42,502 nucleotides of DNA from CAZTBB01 sp964611755 (GTDB lineage: Bacteria > Pseudomonadota > Alphaproteobacteria > Micavibrionales > Micavibrionaceae), in contig CAZTBB010000011.1 of NCBI GenBank assembly GCA_964611755.1, positions 1 through 42,502 on the forward strand, written 5' to 3'. A program made the translations under genes and the position numbers. Every line of letters begins with the position of its first letter. The stretch's first letter is position 1. Positions 34,520 to 42,502 of this stretch are shown piece after piece. The notes under the pieces were generated by a model, which had not been told where the DNA came from, searched no databases, and saw only the letters and a list, made by a program, of their open reading frames with translations.

Positions 34520-35167
34520 ATGAGCGATTTTAACCCAATGGAAACTTATATGAACCACCTTATTCCTACGGTGATTGAACAAACAAACCGTGGTGAGCGG
34601 GCGTTTGACATTTATTCGCGCCTTTTGAAAGAGCGTATTATCTTCCTGACCGGGGAGGTGAATGACCATGTTTCATCCCTGATCTGTGCGCAGCTTTTGT
34701 TTTTGGAATCAGAAAACCCGACAAAGGATATTTCTTTTTATATCAATTCACCGGGTGGTGTGGTGACGTCGGGCTTGGCGATGTATGACACCATGCAATA
34801 TATCAAACCCGATGTATCGACTGTGTGTATCGGTCAGGCGGCCTCTATGGGTTCTTTGCTTCTAACGGCCGGCGCTCCGGGGAAACGCTATGCGCTTCCG
34901 AATGCGCGTATCATGATCCACCAGCCCCATGGCGGTGCGCGTGGTCAGGCATCAGACATTGAAATTCAGGCGCGTGAAATCCTACGATTGCGTGAGCGTT
35001 TGAACCAGATTTACGTCGAGACAACAGGCAAAAAGCTGGCTGAAATTGAGAAGGCGATGGATCGCGATAATTTCATGAGCGCGGAAGAAGCCCATAAATT
35101 CGGCCTTGTTGATGAGGTTGTTGCGCATCATGTTCCTGAAAAAGATGACGGCGCTAAGAAAAAATAA
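34520..35167 (+). CDS. clpP: ATP-dependent Clp protease proteolytic subunit
   Basis: ClpP forms the barrel-shaped serine protease that works with ClpX or ClpA. The catalytic triad is S109 (GQAASMGS), H134 (MIHQPHGG) and D183 (MDRDNF). The N-terminal IPTVIEQTNRGERAFDIYSRLLKERIIFL is typical, as is the length of 215. AGAGGA lies upstream of the ATG. Next to it one expects clpX, the unfoldase partner, but only 178 bp of non-coding DNA separate it from lon. Confidence 0.97.
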   Translation: MSDFNPMETYMNHLIPTVIEQTNRGERAFDIYSRLLKERIIFLTGEVNDHVSSLICAQLLFLESENPTKDISFYINSPGGVVTSGLAMYDTMQYIKPDVSTVCIGQAASMGSLLLTAGAPGKRYALPNARIMIHQPHGGARGQASDIEIQAREILRLRERLNQIYVETTGKKLAEIEKAMDRDNFMSAEEAHKFGLVDEVVAHHVPEKDDGAKKK

Positions 35168-35194
35168 AGATTCGATCGATAGATTTAAAAATGA

Positions 35195-35227
35195 TGGGAG
35201 GCTTGATTAAATCACATCAGCCTCCCA
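35195..35227 (+). other. Strong hairpin between clpP and lon
   Basis: TGGGAGGCT (35195-35203) and AGCCTCCCA (35219-35227) form a perfect 9-bp stem around a 15-nt loop, 27 bp after the clpP stop. No T-run follows, so it may stabilise the clpP mRNA end or act as a Rho-assisted terminator. The remaining gap to lon is AT-rich. Confidence 0.7.
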
Positions 35228-35345
35228 CATTAATATGTATGTGATATAAGATATACGTGGCTTGATTATTTGTTTTTCAAACATAGATAAGATCGATCAC
35301 ATTTAAACTTGCTGTTTAGCATGACTGTATGAGGTATTTATTTCG

Positions 35346-37763
35346 ATGCTAGGTTCCAAACCCACCACCCCTGTTTATCCTGTTTTGCCATTGCGTGACA
35401 TTGTTGTGTTCCCGCATATGATTGTTCCGCTCTTTGTCGGGCGTGAAAAATCTGTGCAGGCGCTCGAACATGTGATGCATGATGACAAGCAGATTTTATT
35501 GGTGACACAGAAATCGCCGTCTGAAGATGATCCGACGGCAGAGGATCTCTATGAATACGGAACAATTGGCACAATTCTTCAGCTTTTGAAACTTCCGGAT
35601 GGAACGGTGAAGGTTCTCGTGGAAGGTGGCCAGCGAGTGCGCATCACAGAATATATTCAAGATAAGCAATATATTGAGGCGAAGACGGAAGATATTCTGG
35701 ATACAACGCCAATATCCGAAGAGCTTGAGGCTCTCGCGCGCGCAGTGATGACCCAGTTCGAGCAATATGTGAAGTTGAATAAGAAAATCCCGCCCGAGGT
35801 GATTGTGTCTGTCAATCAAATTGAAGAGCCACACAAGATGGCCGATACGATTGCATCGCATCTGGTTTTGAAAATCTCCGAGAAGCAGGAATTGTTAGAA
35901 GTCCCGACTGTGGCCGAACGTCTGGAACGTATTTATGGCTTCATGGAAGGGGAGATTGGCGTGCTTCAAGTCGAGAAGCGCATTCGCAACCGTGTAAAGC
36001 GCCAGATGGAGAAGACCCAGCGCGAATATTATTTGAACGAGCAAATGAAGGCCATTCAAAAAGAGCTTGGTGAAAATGGCGAGGGCTTGGATGAGCTTGG
36101 CGAGCTGGAGCAACAAATTGAAGAGGCTAAACTTCCAAAAGAAGCCAAAGAGCGCGCCGATAAAGAATTGAAGAAGTTACGCCAGATGAGCCCAATGTCT
36201 GCGGAAGCTACTGTCTTGCGTAACTACCTTGATTGGATTCTGAGTGTCCCGTGGTCTAAGCGAAGCCGCGTCAAAAAAGATATCAAGATAGCCAAAAAGA
36301 CACTGGATAAAGACCATTATGGTTTGGAAAAGGTCAAAGAGCGTATTTTGGAATATTTGGCCGTGCAACAGCGGAGTAAGAAAGTAAAGGGGCCAATCCT
36401 TTGTTTGGCCGGGCCCCCTGGCGTTGGTAAAACATCGCTTGGTAAATCCATCAGCAAAGCAACCAACCGTAATTTCGTGCGTATGTCTCTTGGCGGCGTA
36501 CGTGATGAAAGTGAAATTCGAGGCCACAGGCGCACTTACATAGGGGCGTTGCCGGGTAAAGTTATTCAAGGCATGAAAAAGGCCAAATCGGTAAACCCGC
36601 TGTTTTTGCTCGATGAGATTGACAAGCTCGGCTCGGATTGGCGCGGTGACCCTAGTTCGGCGTTGCTTGAGGTTTTGGATCCGGAGCAGAATAACACATT
36701 TCAGGATCACTATCTTGAGCTAGATTACGATCTCTCGGATGTGATGTTTGTCTGCACGGCCAATAATTTGGCATCTATTCCGCGACCGTTGATGGATCGT
36801 ATGGAGATCATTCATATCTCCGGTTATACCGAAGATGAGAAGGTGCAGATTGCGCGTCGTCATTTGCTGAAGAAGCAAGAGGATGCGGCCGGTCTACGCA
36901 AGGGTGAGTTTAGTATCAGTGATAGCGCGCTGCGTGATTTGATCCGTTATTATACCCGCGAAGCCGGTGTGCGCAGCCTTGAGCGTGAACTGGCCAATCT
37001 GACCCGTAAAGCCATCAAAGAGATTTTGATGAAGGGCAAAAAGAAAGTATCTGTGACCCCTAAGAGTCTTGGGAAATATGCAGGCGTTCGCAAATTCAAA
37101 AACCGTGAGATTGATGAAGAGAATAATGTCGGTGTTGTGAGCGGCCTGTCTTATTCAGAAGTTGGCGGTAGCATTCTCTCCATCGAGGCTGTCGTGATGA
37201 GCGGCAAAGAGGGGAAGGTCTCCATGACTGGTAACCTCAAGGATGTGATGAAGGAATCGATTACTGTGGCCGAGATGCTGATTAAATCGCGTGCCCCGCA
37301 ATATGGTATTGATTATGAGAAGCTCAAAGAGCAACAGATTCACGTCCATGTTCCGGAAGGCGCTGTACCAAAAGATGGTCCATCTGCCGGTGCAGCGATG
37401 GTGACGGCGATTATATCTGCTCTAAGCGGTATTCCTGTTCATAATGATATTGCCATGACAGGCGAAGTGAATTTGCGCGGTAAGGTGACTGAAATTGGTG
37501 GATTGAAGGAAAAACTTTTAGGGGCTGTTCGCGGCGGTACAAAGAAAGTCTTAATCCCGGAAGACAATGTGAAAGACCTTGAAGAAATACCTGCCAACGT
37601 CAAGCGTGACCTTGAAATTGTGCCGGTAAAAACTATAGATGAAGTGCTTTCGCATGCCCTGGAGGAGATTCCTCAACCGATAGTAGGTGATAATCAGACA
37701 GATTTGGGTGAAATTGCCTCAAAAAGTGCAGAAAATAAGGGCGAAGACGTAATTCACCATTGA
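35346..37763 (+). CDS. lon: ATP-dependent protease Lon
   Basis: Lon degrades misfolded and regulatory proteins in the cytoplasm. The N-terminal substrate-binding domain starts VYPVLPLRDIVVFPHMIVPLFVGREKS; the AAA+ module has Walker A GPPGVGKT (356-363), SLGGVRDESEIRGHRRTYIGALPG and the Walker B region LFLLDEIDKL. The protease domain holds the catalytic dyad S680 (PKDGPSAG) and K723 (GGLKEKLLGA), 43 residues apart as in Escherichia coli Lon. Length 805 is normal. The ATG at 35346 has GAGG upstream. hup follows, as in many Proteobacteria. Confidence 0.98.
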   Translation: MLGSKPTTPVYPVLPLRDIVVFPHMIVPLFVGREKSVQALEHVMHDDKQILLVTQKSPSEDDPTAEDLYEYGTIGTILQLLKLPDGTVKVLVEGGQRVRITEYIQDKQYIEAKTEDILDTTPISEELEALARAVMTQFEQYVKLNKKIPPEVIVSVNQIEEPHKMADTIASHLVLKISEKQELLEVPTVAERLERIYGFMEGEIGVLQVEKRIRNRVKRQMEKTQREYYLNEQMKAIQKELGENGEGLDELGELEQQIEEAKLPKEAKERADKELKKLRQMSPMSAEATVLRNYLDWILSVPWSKRSRVKKDIKIAKKTLDKDHYGLEKVKERILEYLAVQQRSKKVKGPILCLAGPPGVGKTSLGKSISKATNRNFVRMSLGGVRDESEIRGHRRTYIGALPGKVIQGMKKAKSVNPLFLLDEIDKLGSDWRGDPSSALLEVLDPEQNNTFQDHYLELDYDLSDVMFVCTANNLASIPRPLMDRMEIIHISGYTEDEKVQIARRHLLKKQEDAAGLRKGEFSISDSALRDLIRYYTREAGVRSLERELANLTRKAIKEILMKGKKKVSVTPKSLGKYAGVRKFKNREIDEENNVGVVSGLSYSEVGGSILSIEAVVMSGKEGKVSMTGNLKDVMKESITVAEMLIKSRAPQYGIDYEKLKEQQIHVHVPEGAVPKDGPSAGAAMVTAIISALSGIPVHNDIAMTGEVNLRGKVTEIGGLKEKLLGAVRGGTKKVLIPEDNVKDLEEIPANVKRDLEIVPVKTIDEVLSHALEEIPQPIVGDNQTDLGEIASKSAENKGEDVIHH

Positions 37764-37897
37764 GTTTTCTTTTAAAGCTGCTAATAATGATTCCTGACGA
37801 ACGGGAGAAAGCTTAGGGCTTGGGGCATTTTGTTCTTTAATCCTTACGTTTTTCTTATTCGTTGTAACGTAACTTTTAACTTAAAAGAGGATATCTC

Positions 37898-38173
37898 ATG
37901 AACAAGCAAGAACTCGTTGCAAAAGTCGCTGAAGGCGCAGACATCTCAAAAGCAAAAGCAGCACAAGCTGTTGACGCTGTAATTGAAGCTGTGAAAACAA
38001 GCTTGAAAAAAGGTGATGATGTTCGCCTCGTTGGCTTTGGTACATTCACAGTAGCCAAGCGCGCTGCAACAACTGGCCGTAACCCACGTACTGGTGAGCC
38101 AATTAAGATTCCTGCTTCTAAGCAGCCTAAATTCAAAGCTGGTAAAGAGCTAAAAGAAGCTGTTAACAAGTAA
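37898..38173 (+). CDS. hup: DNA-binding protein HU
   Basis: HU is a small dimeric nucleoid protein that bends DNA without sequence preference. The 91 residues match the family throughout: MNKQELVAKVAEGADISKAKAAQAVDAVIEAV, then VRLVGFGTFTVAKRAA, the DNA-embracing arm GRNPRTGEPIKIPASKQPKFKAGKELKEAVN. AAGAGGA upstream supports the start. The 134-bp gap after lon is AT-rich and probably carries its own promoter, though I could not fix one. A terminator follows 22 bp after the stop. Confidence 0.96.
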   Translation: MNKQELVAKVAEGADISKAKAAQAVDAVIEAVKTSLKKGDDVRLVGFGTFTVAKRAATTGRNPRTGEPIKIPASKQPKFKAGKELKEAVNK

Positions 38174-38195
38174 GTTTACACTTCATAGAATTTGT

Positions 38196-38230
38196 AAAAA
38201 GCCTCGCAGATCTGCGGGGCTTTTTCTTTT
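38196..38230 (+). terminator. Rho-independent terminator of hup
   Basis: A long stem (AAAAAGCCTCGCAG with CTGCGGGGCTTTTT, one G-T pair) closes a very small loop and runs into T-rich sequence. Confidence 0.9.
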
Positions 38231-38255
38231 GGGTTAAAAATGATGTCAAAAGGGC

Positions 38256-38282
38256 TTGCATTTTTTCGCCTCAATGTATAGA
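38256..38282 (+). promoter_or_regulatory. Promoter of tRNA-Val
   Basis: TTGCAT (38256-38261) and TATAGA (38277-38282) are 15 bp apart, with TG just before the -10. The distance to the tRNA start (33 bp) is suitable. Confidence 0.5.
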
Positions 38283-38315
38283 AAAGCACATTCATGTCTG
38301 TCGGCATGTCCTCGT

Positions 38316-38391
38316 GGGTGGTTAGCTCAGTTGGGAGAGCATCTCGTTTACACCGAGAGGGTCAGCGGTTCGAGCCCGTTACCACCCACCA
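38316..38391 (+). tRNA. tRNA-Val (anticodon TAC)
   Basis: Acceptor GGGTGGT pairs with ACCACCC, A73 is at 38388 and CCA is encoded at 38389-38391. The anticodon stem TCTCG/CGAGA closes the loop TTTACAC (anticodon TAC, 38349-38351), and the T-arm contains GGTTCGAG. Its last 25 bases belong to a direct repeat that recurs 123 bp downstream. Confidence 0.97.
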
Positions 38392-38458
38392 TTTTCCTCC
38401 GGTTGTTTATTGGTAAGATGTCCCGTAAGGGCAATGAAGTGAACCGCGTCATTTTATA
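38367..38458 (+). repeat. 92-bp direct repeat at tRNA-Val, copy 1
   Basis: The unit starts inside the T-arm of tRNA-Val (GGTTCGAGCCCG), takes in the 3' end with CCA, and goes on for 67 bp of flank. It is identical to 38490-38581. The flank has a short dyad TCCC-GTAA-GGG(C) and complementary arms CGGTT/AACCG, so its RNA could fold. Confidence 0.95.
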
Positions 38459-38466
38459 AATGCGAA

Positions 38467-38482
38467 CAACGCAGCAGCGTTG
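38467..38482 (+). repeat. 6-4-6 hairpin between the tRNA-Val repeat copies
   Basis: CAACGC-AGCA-GCGTTG forms a perfect 6-bp stem with a 4-nt loop in the 31-bp spacer. In addition CAACGCAGCAG (38467-38477) is the exact complement of CTGCTGCGTTG (38587-38597), so an 11-bp inverted repeat flanks copy 2. Confidence 0.8.
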
Positions 38483-38489
38483 CTTCGCG

Positions 38490-38581
38490 GGTTCGAGCCC
38501 GTTACCACCCACCATTTTCCTCCGGTTGTTTATTGGTAAGATGTCCCGTAAGGGCAATGAAGTGAACCGCGTCATTTTATA
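38490..38581 (+). repeat. 92-bp direct repeat at tRNA-Val, copy 2 (tRNA 3'-end remnant)
   Basis: All 92 bases equal copy 1. No 5' tRNA half precedes it, and the base before the repeat differs, which spoils part of the T-stem pairing. It is therefore a remnant or a tRNA-like piece, not a second tRNA. The stretch 38174-38649 has no protein gene. Confidence 0.95.
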
Positions 38582-38649
38582 GGAGCCTGCTGCGTTGATT
38601 TTACCCAATAATCTTTGACCTTTAAGGGTTTTGGCATTAAATAAGTGCC

Positions 38650-39891
38650 ATGGTTCAATTAACGCCGATCAAACGTCATATCACTCAGCAGGTCAAAGTC
38701 CGCAATGTTATTGTGGGTGGCGGGGCACCTGTGGTTGTGCAATCCATGACCAATACAGATACAGCCGATGTTGAAAAAACCTTCGAGCAGGTCAAAGAGC
38801 TGTTTTTGGGCGGCTCGGAAGTTGTTCGTGTGACTGTAAATACAGAAGAGGCGGGGCGCGGTGTTGTCGCGTTACGTGAGAAGCTGGATGCTGCCGGGCT
38901 GGATGTACCGCTTTGCGGGTGTTTTCATTATAATGGCCATAAACTCTTGAACGACATTCCTGAGCTTTGTGATGCGCTTGATAAATATCGCATTAATCCA
39001 GGCAATGTCGGCTTTGGCCAAAAGCGTGATACGCAATATGAAATGATGGTTGAGAAAGCCATTGAGTATAACAAACCCATTCGCATTGGCGTGAATTGGG
39101 GGTCACTTGATATGGATTTGGCCACAAAGCTCATGGATGAAAATGCATCGCGCTCTGAGCCTTGGGAATCCGATGCGGTGATGCGTGAGACATTGGTTCA
39201 ATCGGCGATTATTAGCGCTGAGAAGGCCATGAATATCGGCTTGCGTAAAGATCAGATTGTTCTCTCGGCCAAGGTCAGCCGTGTGCCGGATTTAATTGCT
39301 GTTTATCGCGAACTTGCGAAACGCTCTGATTATGCGCTCCATGTAGGTCTGACAGAGGCAGGGATGGGATCAAAAGGCATTGTTGCGACAGCCCTTGGAG
39401 AAGGTATCCTTCTTTATGAGGGCATTGGTGATACAATCCGAGCCTCATTGACTCCTGATCCGGGTGGATCGCGTCTGCAAGAAGTCAAAGTATGCCAAGA
39501 AATTCTACAATCTCTTGGTTTACGTTCCTTTGCCCCTGAAGTCTCTGCTTGCCCGGGTTGTGGCCGCACGACATCAACTTTTTTCCAAGAGCTTGCTCAG
39601 CAAATCCAACGTTATCTCGATGTGAAAATGCCTGTTTGGAAAACGCAGTATGCAGGCGTAGAGGAGATGAAAGTGGCCGTGATGGGTTGTATTGTAAATG
39701 GCCCGGGTGAGAGCAAGCATGCCGATATTGGCATTAGCCTTCCCGGTACGGGCGAGAGCCCTGTAGCACCTGTCTTTATAGACGGGGAGAAAGCGCACAC
39801 GCTGCGCGGTGATAAGATTGCCGAGGAATTTCAAGATATTGTCGAAAAATATGTCGAAAATCGATATGGTGGCTCGCAAAAGGCGGCCTAA
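38650..39891 (+). CDS. ispG: 4-hydroxy-3-methylbut-2-enyl diphosphate synthase
   Basis: IspG is the [4Fe-4S] enzyme that converts methylerythritol cyclodiphosphate to HMBPP, the next-to-last step of the methylerythritol isoprenoid pathway. The TIM-barrel part starts RNVIVGGGAPVVVQSMTNTDTAD. The three cluster cysteines are C301 and C304 (CPGCGRTT) and C347 (GCIVNGPGES). Length 413 is usual for the two-domain bacterial form. The ATG at 38650 lacks a strong ribosome binding site, but an earlier start is not available without entering the repeat region. Confidence 0.97.
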   Translation: MVQLTPIKRHITQQVKVRNVIVGGGAPVVVQSMTNTDTADVEKTFEQVKELFLGGSEVVRVTVNTEEAGRGVVALREKLDAAGLDVPLCGCFHYNGHKLLNDIPELCDALDKYRINPGNVGFGQKRDTQYEMMVEKAIEYNKPIRIGVNWGSLDMDLATKLMDENASRSEPWESDAVMRETLVQSAIISAEKAMNIGLRKDQIVLSAKVSRVPDLIAVYRELAKRSDYALHVGLTEAGMGSKGIVATALGEGILLYEGIGDTIRASLTPDPGGSRLQEVKVCQEILQSLGLRSFAPEVSACPGCGRTTSTFFQELAQQIQRYLDVKMPVWKTQYAGVEEMKVAVMGCIVNGPGESKHADIGISLPGTGESPVAPVFIDGEKAHTLRGDKIAEEFQDIVEKYVENRYGGSQKAA

Positions 39892-39912
39892 AAATTAAAG
39901 AAGGAGATACGC

Positions 39913-41358
39913 ATGTCCCTATCATCACATTTAATTCGAAGCGAGGCTTATATTAATGGAGAGTGGGTCACTGGATTAAAGCAATTTGATGTGCGTAATC
40001 CGGCCACAGGTGATGTGATTGGCCAGATGGCAGACCTTGGTGCGGATGAAACGCGTAACGCGATTGAGGCGGCTGAAAAAGCGATGAAGCCATGGGCGGC
40101 TCTCACAGGTAAAGAGCGCGGCCAAGCACTGATGCGCTGGTTTGATCTAATTGTCAAAAATGCGGATGAACTTGCCACTATTATGGTTGCCGAGCAGGGC
40201 AAGCCCTTCGCCGAGGCACGCGGGGAAGTTTTGTACGGCGCAAGCTTTGTGCAATGGTTTGCCGAAGAAGCCAAGCGCACCTATGGTGATATCATTCCTA
40301 ATACTGTTCCGGGGACGCGTATTGCCGTGATTAAACAGCCCATCGGGGTATGCGCCGCGATTACGCCGTGGAATTTCCCCTCGGCCATGATCACGCGCAA
40401 GGTGGCACCACCTCTGGCTGCGGGATGCAGTGTGATTGTCAAGCCGCCGGAGGAAACGCCTTTCTCTGCAATTGCTTTGGCTGTGCTGGCTGAAAAGGCT
40501 GGGCTGCCTGCTGGCTTGTTTAATGTGATTACAACCTCGACATCACGTGTTGTCGGGCAAGAGCTGTGTGATAACCCCAAGGTTAGAAAACTATCTTTTA
40601 CTGGCTCAACAGAAGTTGGAAAAGTACTGATGGCTCAATGTGCCGGGACATTAAAAAAACTCTCTTTAGAGCTGGGTGGTAATGCCCCCTTTATCGTATT
40701 TGAGGATGCGGACATTGAGGCCGCCGTTGAAGGGGCGTTGATCTGTAAATACCGCAATGCAGGGCAGACATGCGTGTGCGCAAACCGCATTTACGTGCAT
40801 GAAAGCATTTATGATGACTTTGCTGAACGTTTTTCTGCCCGCGTGTCTACTTTGAAAGTTGGCAAGGGTGATGAGGAGGGCACAGATGTCGGCCCTCTGA
40901 TTAATCAGGAAGGGATTGATAAGGTTGTTGAGCATCTTGAGGATGCAAAGGAGAAAGGCGGAGATATTATCGCCGGCGGGAATCCGCACGCGGCTGGTGA
41001 TTTATTCTTCGAGCCAACCGTAATTAAGAATGCGACAGGGGATATGAAATTTGCCCGCGAAGAGACTTTTGGTCCATTGGCACCTCTCTTTAAATTCAAA
41101 GATGAAGATGAAGTTATAAGCCTTGCTAATGATACCAATTATGGTCTGGCGGCGTATTTTTATGCCCGTGACATGGGGCGCGTTTGGCGCGTGGCCGAGG
41201 CGCTGGAATATGGCATGGTTGGCGTGAATTCACCTATTCTATCTACGGAAGTAGCCCCCTTTGGCGGCATTAAGGAATCCGGCGTGGGGCGCGAAGGGTC
41301 ACGCTATGGCATGGATGATTTCATGGAGATGAAATACATATTGATGGGCGGCGTATAA
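39913..41358 (+). CDS. gabD: NAD(P)-dependent succinate-semialdehyde dehydrogenase
   Basis: This aldehyde dehydrogenase oxidises succinate semialdehyde to succinate at the end of the GABA route. Landmarks are ITPWNFPSAMITRKVAPPLAAGCSVIVKP (cofactor site), FTGSTEVGK, LSLELGGNAPFIVFEDADI with the general-base Glu, and GQTCVCANRIYV with the nucleophile C287. The C-terminal part PFGGIKESGVGREGSRYGMDDFMEMKY is typical of GabD. Length 481 fits. AAGGAGAT precedes the ATG. Closely related semialdehyde dehydrogenases cannot be excluded. No GABA transaminase gene is next to it. Confidence 0.9.
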   Translation: MSLSSHLIRSEAYINGEWVTGLKQFDVRNPATGDVIGQMADLGADETRNAIEAAEKAMKPWAALTGKERGQALMRWFDLIVKNADELATIMVAEQGKPFAEARGEVLYGASFVQWFAEEAKRTYGDIIPNTVPGTRIAVIKQPIGVCAAITPWNFPSAMITRKVAPPLAAGCSVIVKPPEETPFSAIALAVLAEKAGLPAGLFNVITTSTSRVVGQELCDNPKVRKLSFTGSTEVGKVLMAQCAGTLKKLSLELGGNAPFIVFEDADIEAAVEGALICKYRNAGQTCVCANRIYVHESIYDDFAERFSARVSTLKVGKGDEEGTDVGPLINQEGIDKVVEHLEDAKEKGGDIIAGGNPHAAGDLFFEPTVIKNATGDMKFAREETFGPLAPLFKFKDEDEVISLANDTNYGLAAYFYARDMGRVWRVAEALEYGMVGVNSPILSTEVAPFGGIKESGVGREGSRYGMDDFMEMKYILMGGV

Positions 41359-41474
41359 CCGCATTTGTATTTGCTTATTGCATTGCACGTATTGTGATGC
41401 TTTTCATTCTTTGAAAAATACTCTATAACAAGCGCGCACATAAGATTTAAGGCATATAGTGAAGGAGTTTTCGT

Positions 41475-42502
41475 ATGTTAATTGGTGTCCCAAAAGAGAT
41501 TAAGACTTTAGAACATCGTGTAGGGTTGGTTCCCTCATCGGTTAAGGAGTTTGTGTCTCAAGGCCATGAGGTTTTGATTGAAACGGGGGCCGGTGCCGCT
41601 ATTAATTTTACGGATGCCCATTACGAAGAGGCTGGCGCGAAAATTGCGGCAAATGCTGCGGAAGTGTTTGAAAAAGCCGAGATGATTATCAAGGTCAAAG
41701 AGCCCCAGCCGCAAGAATGCAAAATGTTGCGTGAGGATCAAATTCTCTTTACGTATTTGCACCTCGCCGCAGATCCGGGGCAAGCAAAGGGCTTGATGGA
41801 TTCTGGTGCCATTGCGATTGCCTATGAAACAGTCACAGGCCAAGATGGGCGTTCACTGCCTTTGCTTCAGCCAATGAGCGAAATCGCTGGGCGTTTGTCG
41901 GTTCAGGTGGGCTCATATCATCTTCAAAAGCACCAAGGGGGGACAGGGCGTCTTATGGGCGGTGTTCCCGGGGTTAAGCCTGCTGAAGTATTGATTATTG
42001 GCGGGGGCGTGTCGGGATTCCATGCCGCACAAATGGCCACAGGTCTTGGCGCGAACGTTACTATTCTCGAACGTTCGAATGATCGTATGCGCTATTTGGA
42101 TGATTATTTCCATGGTCGCGCCAATATTGTGTATTCGAATGCCGATACGGTTGAGCGCGCTGTAACGGCGGCCGATCTTGTGATTGGCGCTGTTCTTATT
42201 CCTGGTGCATCTGCGCCACGTTTGATATCAAAAGATATGCTCTCCACCATGATCCCCGGCACTGTGGTTGTGGATATTGCTATTGATCAGGGCGGTTGCA
42301 TGGAGACAAGTAAGGCAACCACGCACGCAGAACCTACTTATGTGGTTGATAATGTTGTGCATTATTGTGTTGCGAATATGCCGGGCGCTGTGCCTTTAAC
42401 ATCGGCTCTGGCACTGAATCATTCTGTGTTGCCATACGCTCTTGAATTGGCAAATAAGGGGTGGAAGGCAGCATTGAACGATAATCCGAATTTCCGCAAT
42501 GG
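41475..42502 (+). CDS. ald: Alanine dehydrogenase, 3' end outside window
   Basis: Alanine dehydrogenase converts alanine and NAD to pyruvate, ammonia and NADH. The frame is open from the ATG at 41475 (AAGGAG upstream) to the window edge, giving 342 residues of the usual 370 or so. The substrate residues R15 (HRVGLVP), K75 (KVKEP) and H96 (YLHLA) are in place, the NAD motif is IIGGGVSG near residue 175, and VVDIAIDQGGC with the catalytic Asp is seen later. About 30 residues lie beyond the window. It follows gabD by 116 bp; both feed carbon from amino acids to central metabolism. Confidence 0.95.
   Translation, partial: MLIGVPKEIKTLEHRVGLVPSSVKEFVSQGHEVLIETGAGAAINFTDAHYEEAGAKIAANAAEVFEKAEMIIKVKEPQPQECKMLREDQILFTYLHLAADPGQAKGLMDSGAIAIAYETVTGQDGRSLPLLQPMSEIAGRLSVQVGSYHLQKHQGGTGRLMGGVPGVKPAEVLIIGGGVSGFHAAQMATGLGANVTILERSNDRMRYLDDYFHGRANIVYSNADTVERAVTAADLVIGAVLIPGASAPRLISKDMLSTMIPGTVVVDIAIDQGGCMETSKATTHAEPTYVVDNVVHYCVANMPGAVPLTSALALNHSVLPYALELANKGWKAALNDNPNFRN

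Noticed and set aside
35261..35288. Heat-shock (sigma-32) promoter before lon
   Set aside because: CTTGAT is followed by a CATAGAT-like box, but the -10 match is too poor to call.
38367..38581. CRISPR array
   Set aside because: There are only two copies of a 92-bp unit starting inside a tRNA, with one spacer and no cas genes.
38256..38608. Open frames on both strands over tRNA-Val and its repeats
   Set aside because: They are translations of tRNA and repeat DNA; the minus-strand one ends in GLEPLTLSV, a peptide typical of spurious tRNA-derived frames.

Overview
The window reads as a chromosomal segment of a Gram-negative alphaproteobacterium. LptD and an OmpA-like lipoprotein show an outer membrane, IspG the methylerythritol pathway, and PhaC polyhydroxyalkanoate storage. 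The hom-glpX-recJ order, the acidic N-terminal extension of ribosomal protein S9 and the general style of the proteins fit Alphaproteobacteria. A closer placement, for example a Micavibrio-like or Rhodospirillales-like lineage, would be guesswork. Most genes are housekeeping genes. I see no insertion sequence, prophage or CRISPR array.

Layout. Positions 1-3862 hold the end of a TauE/SafE transporter, cutA, and on the minus strand a divergent SecA-like ATPase without the C-terminal zinc motif. Positions 4022-5150 hold the rplM-rpsI operon with a clear promoter and terminator. Positions 5164-10423 are the least understood part: two small unknown genes diverge from a region with two near-perfect Fur boxes, and the rightward gene is followed closely by a 1217-residue unknown protein with a His6/Cys-Cys cluster, then a 199-residue unknown protein. 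Positions 10467-13863 hold a gamma-carbonic-anhydrase-like protein, phaC and an OmpA-like lipoprotein. Positions 13921-18675 hold hom, glpX, recJ and a Cys/His-rich membrane protein in a row. Positions 18672-24976 hold hisI, a RhlE-type helicase, lptD and an SLC13/TrkA-C permease. Positions 24989-31340 hold parE with an AsmA-like downstream gene, a YciA-type thioesterase with a secreted unknown protein, and glnA.

From 31448 on there are three tRNA genes (His, Leu, Val), a secreted tandem-PilJ protein, and the proteostasis cluster tig-clpP-lon-hup. The cluster is unusual because clpX, normally between clpP and lon, is absent. ispG, gabD and the start of ald close the window.

The most unusual structures are: (1) both tRNA-His and tRNA-Val are followed by a second copy of their own 3' end plus downstream flank, each second copy preceded by a 6-4-6 hairpin; (2) the predicted Fur-controlled locus of unknown genes at 5164-9756; (3) the SecA paralogue; (4) the clpX gap. 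None of these proves a new system; the first two are the best candidates for follow-up.
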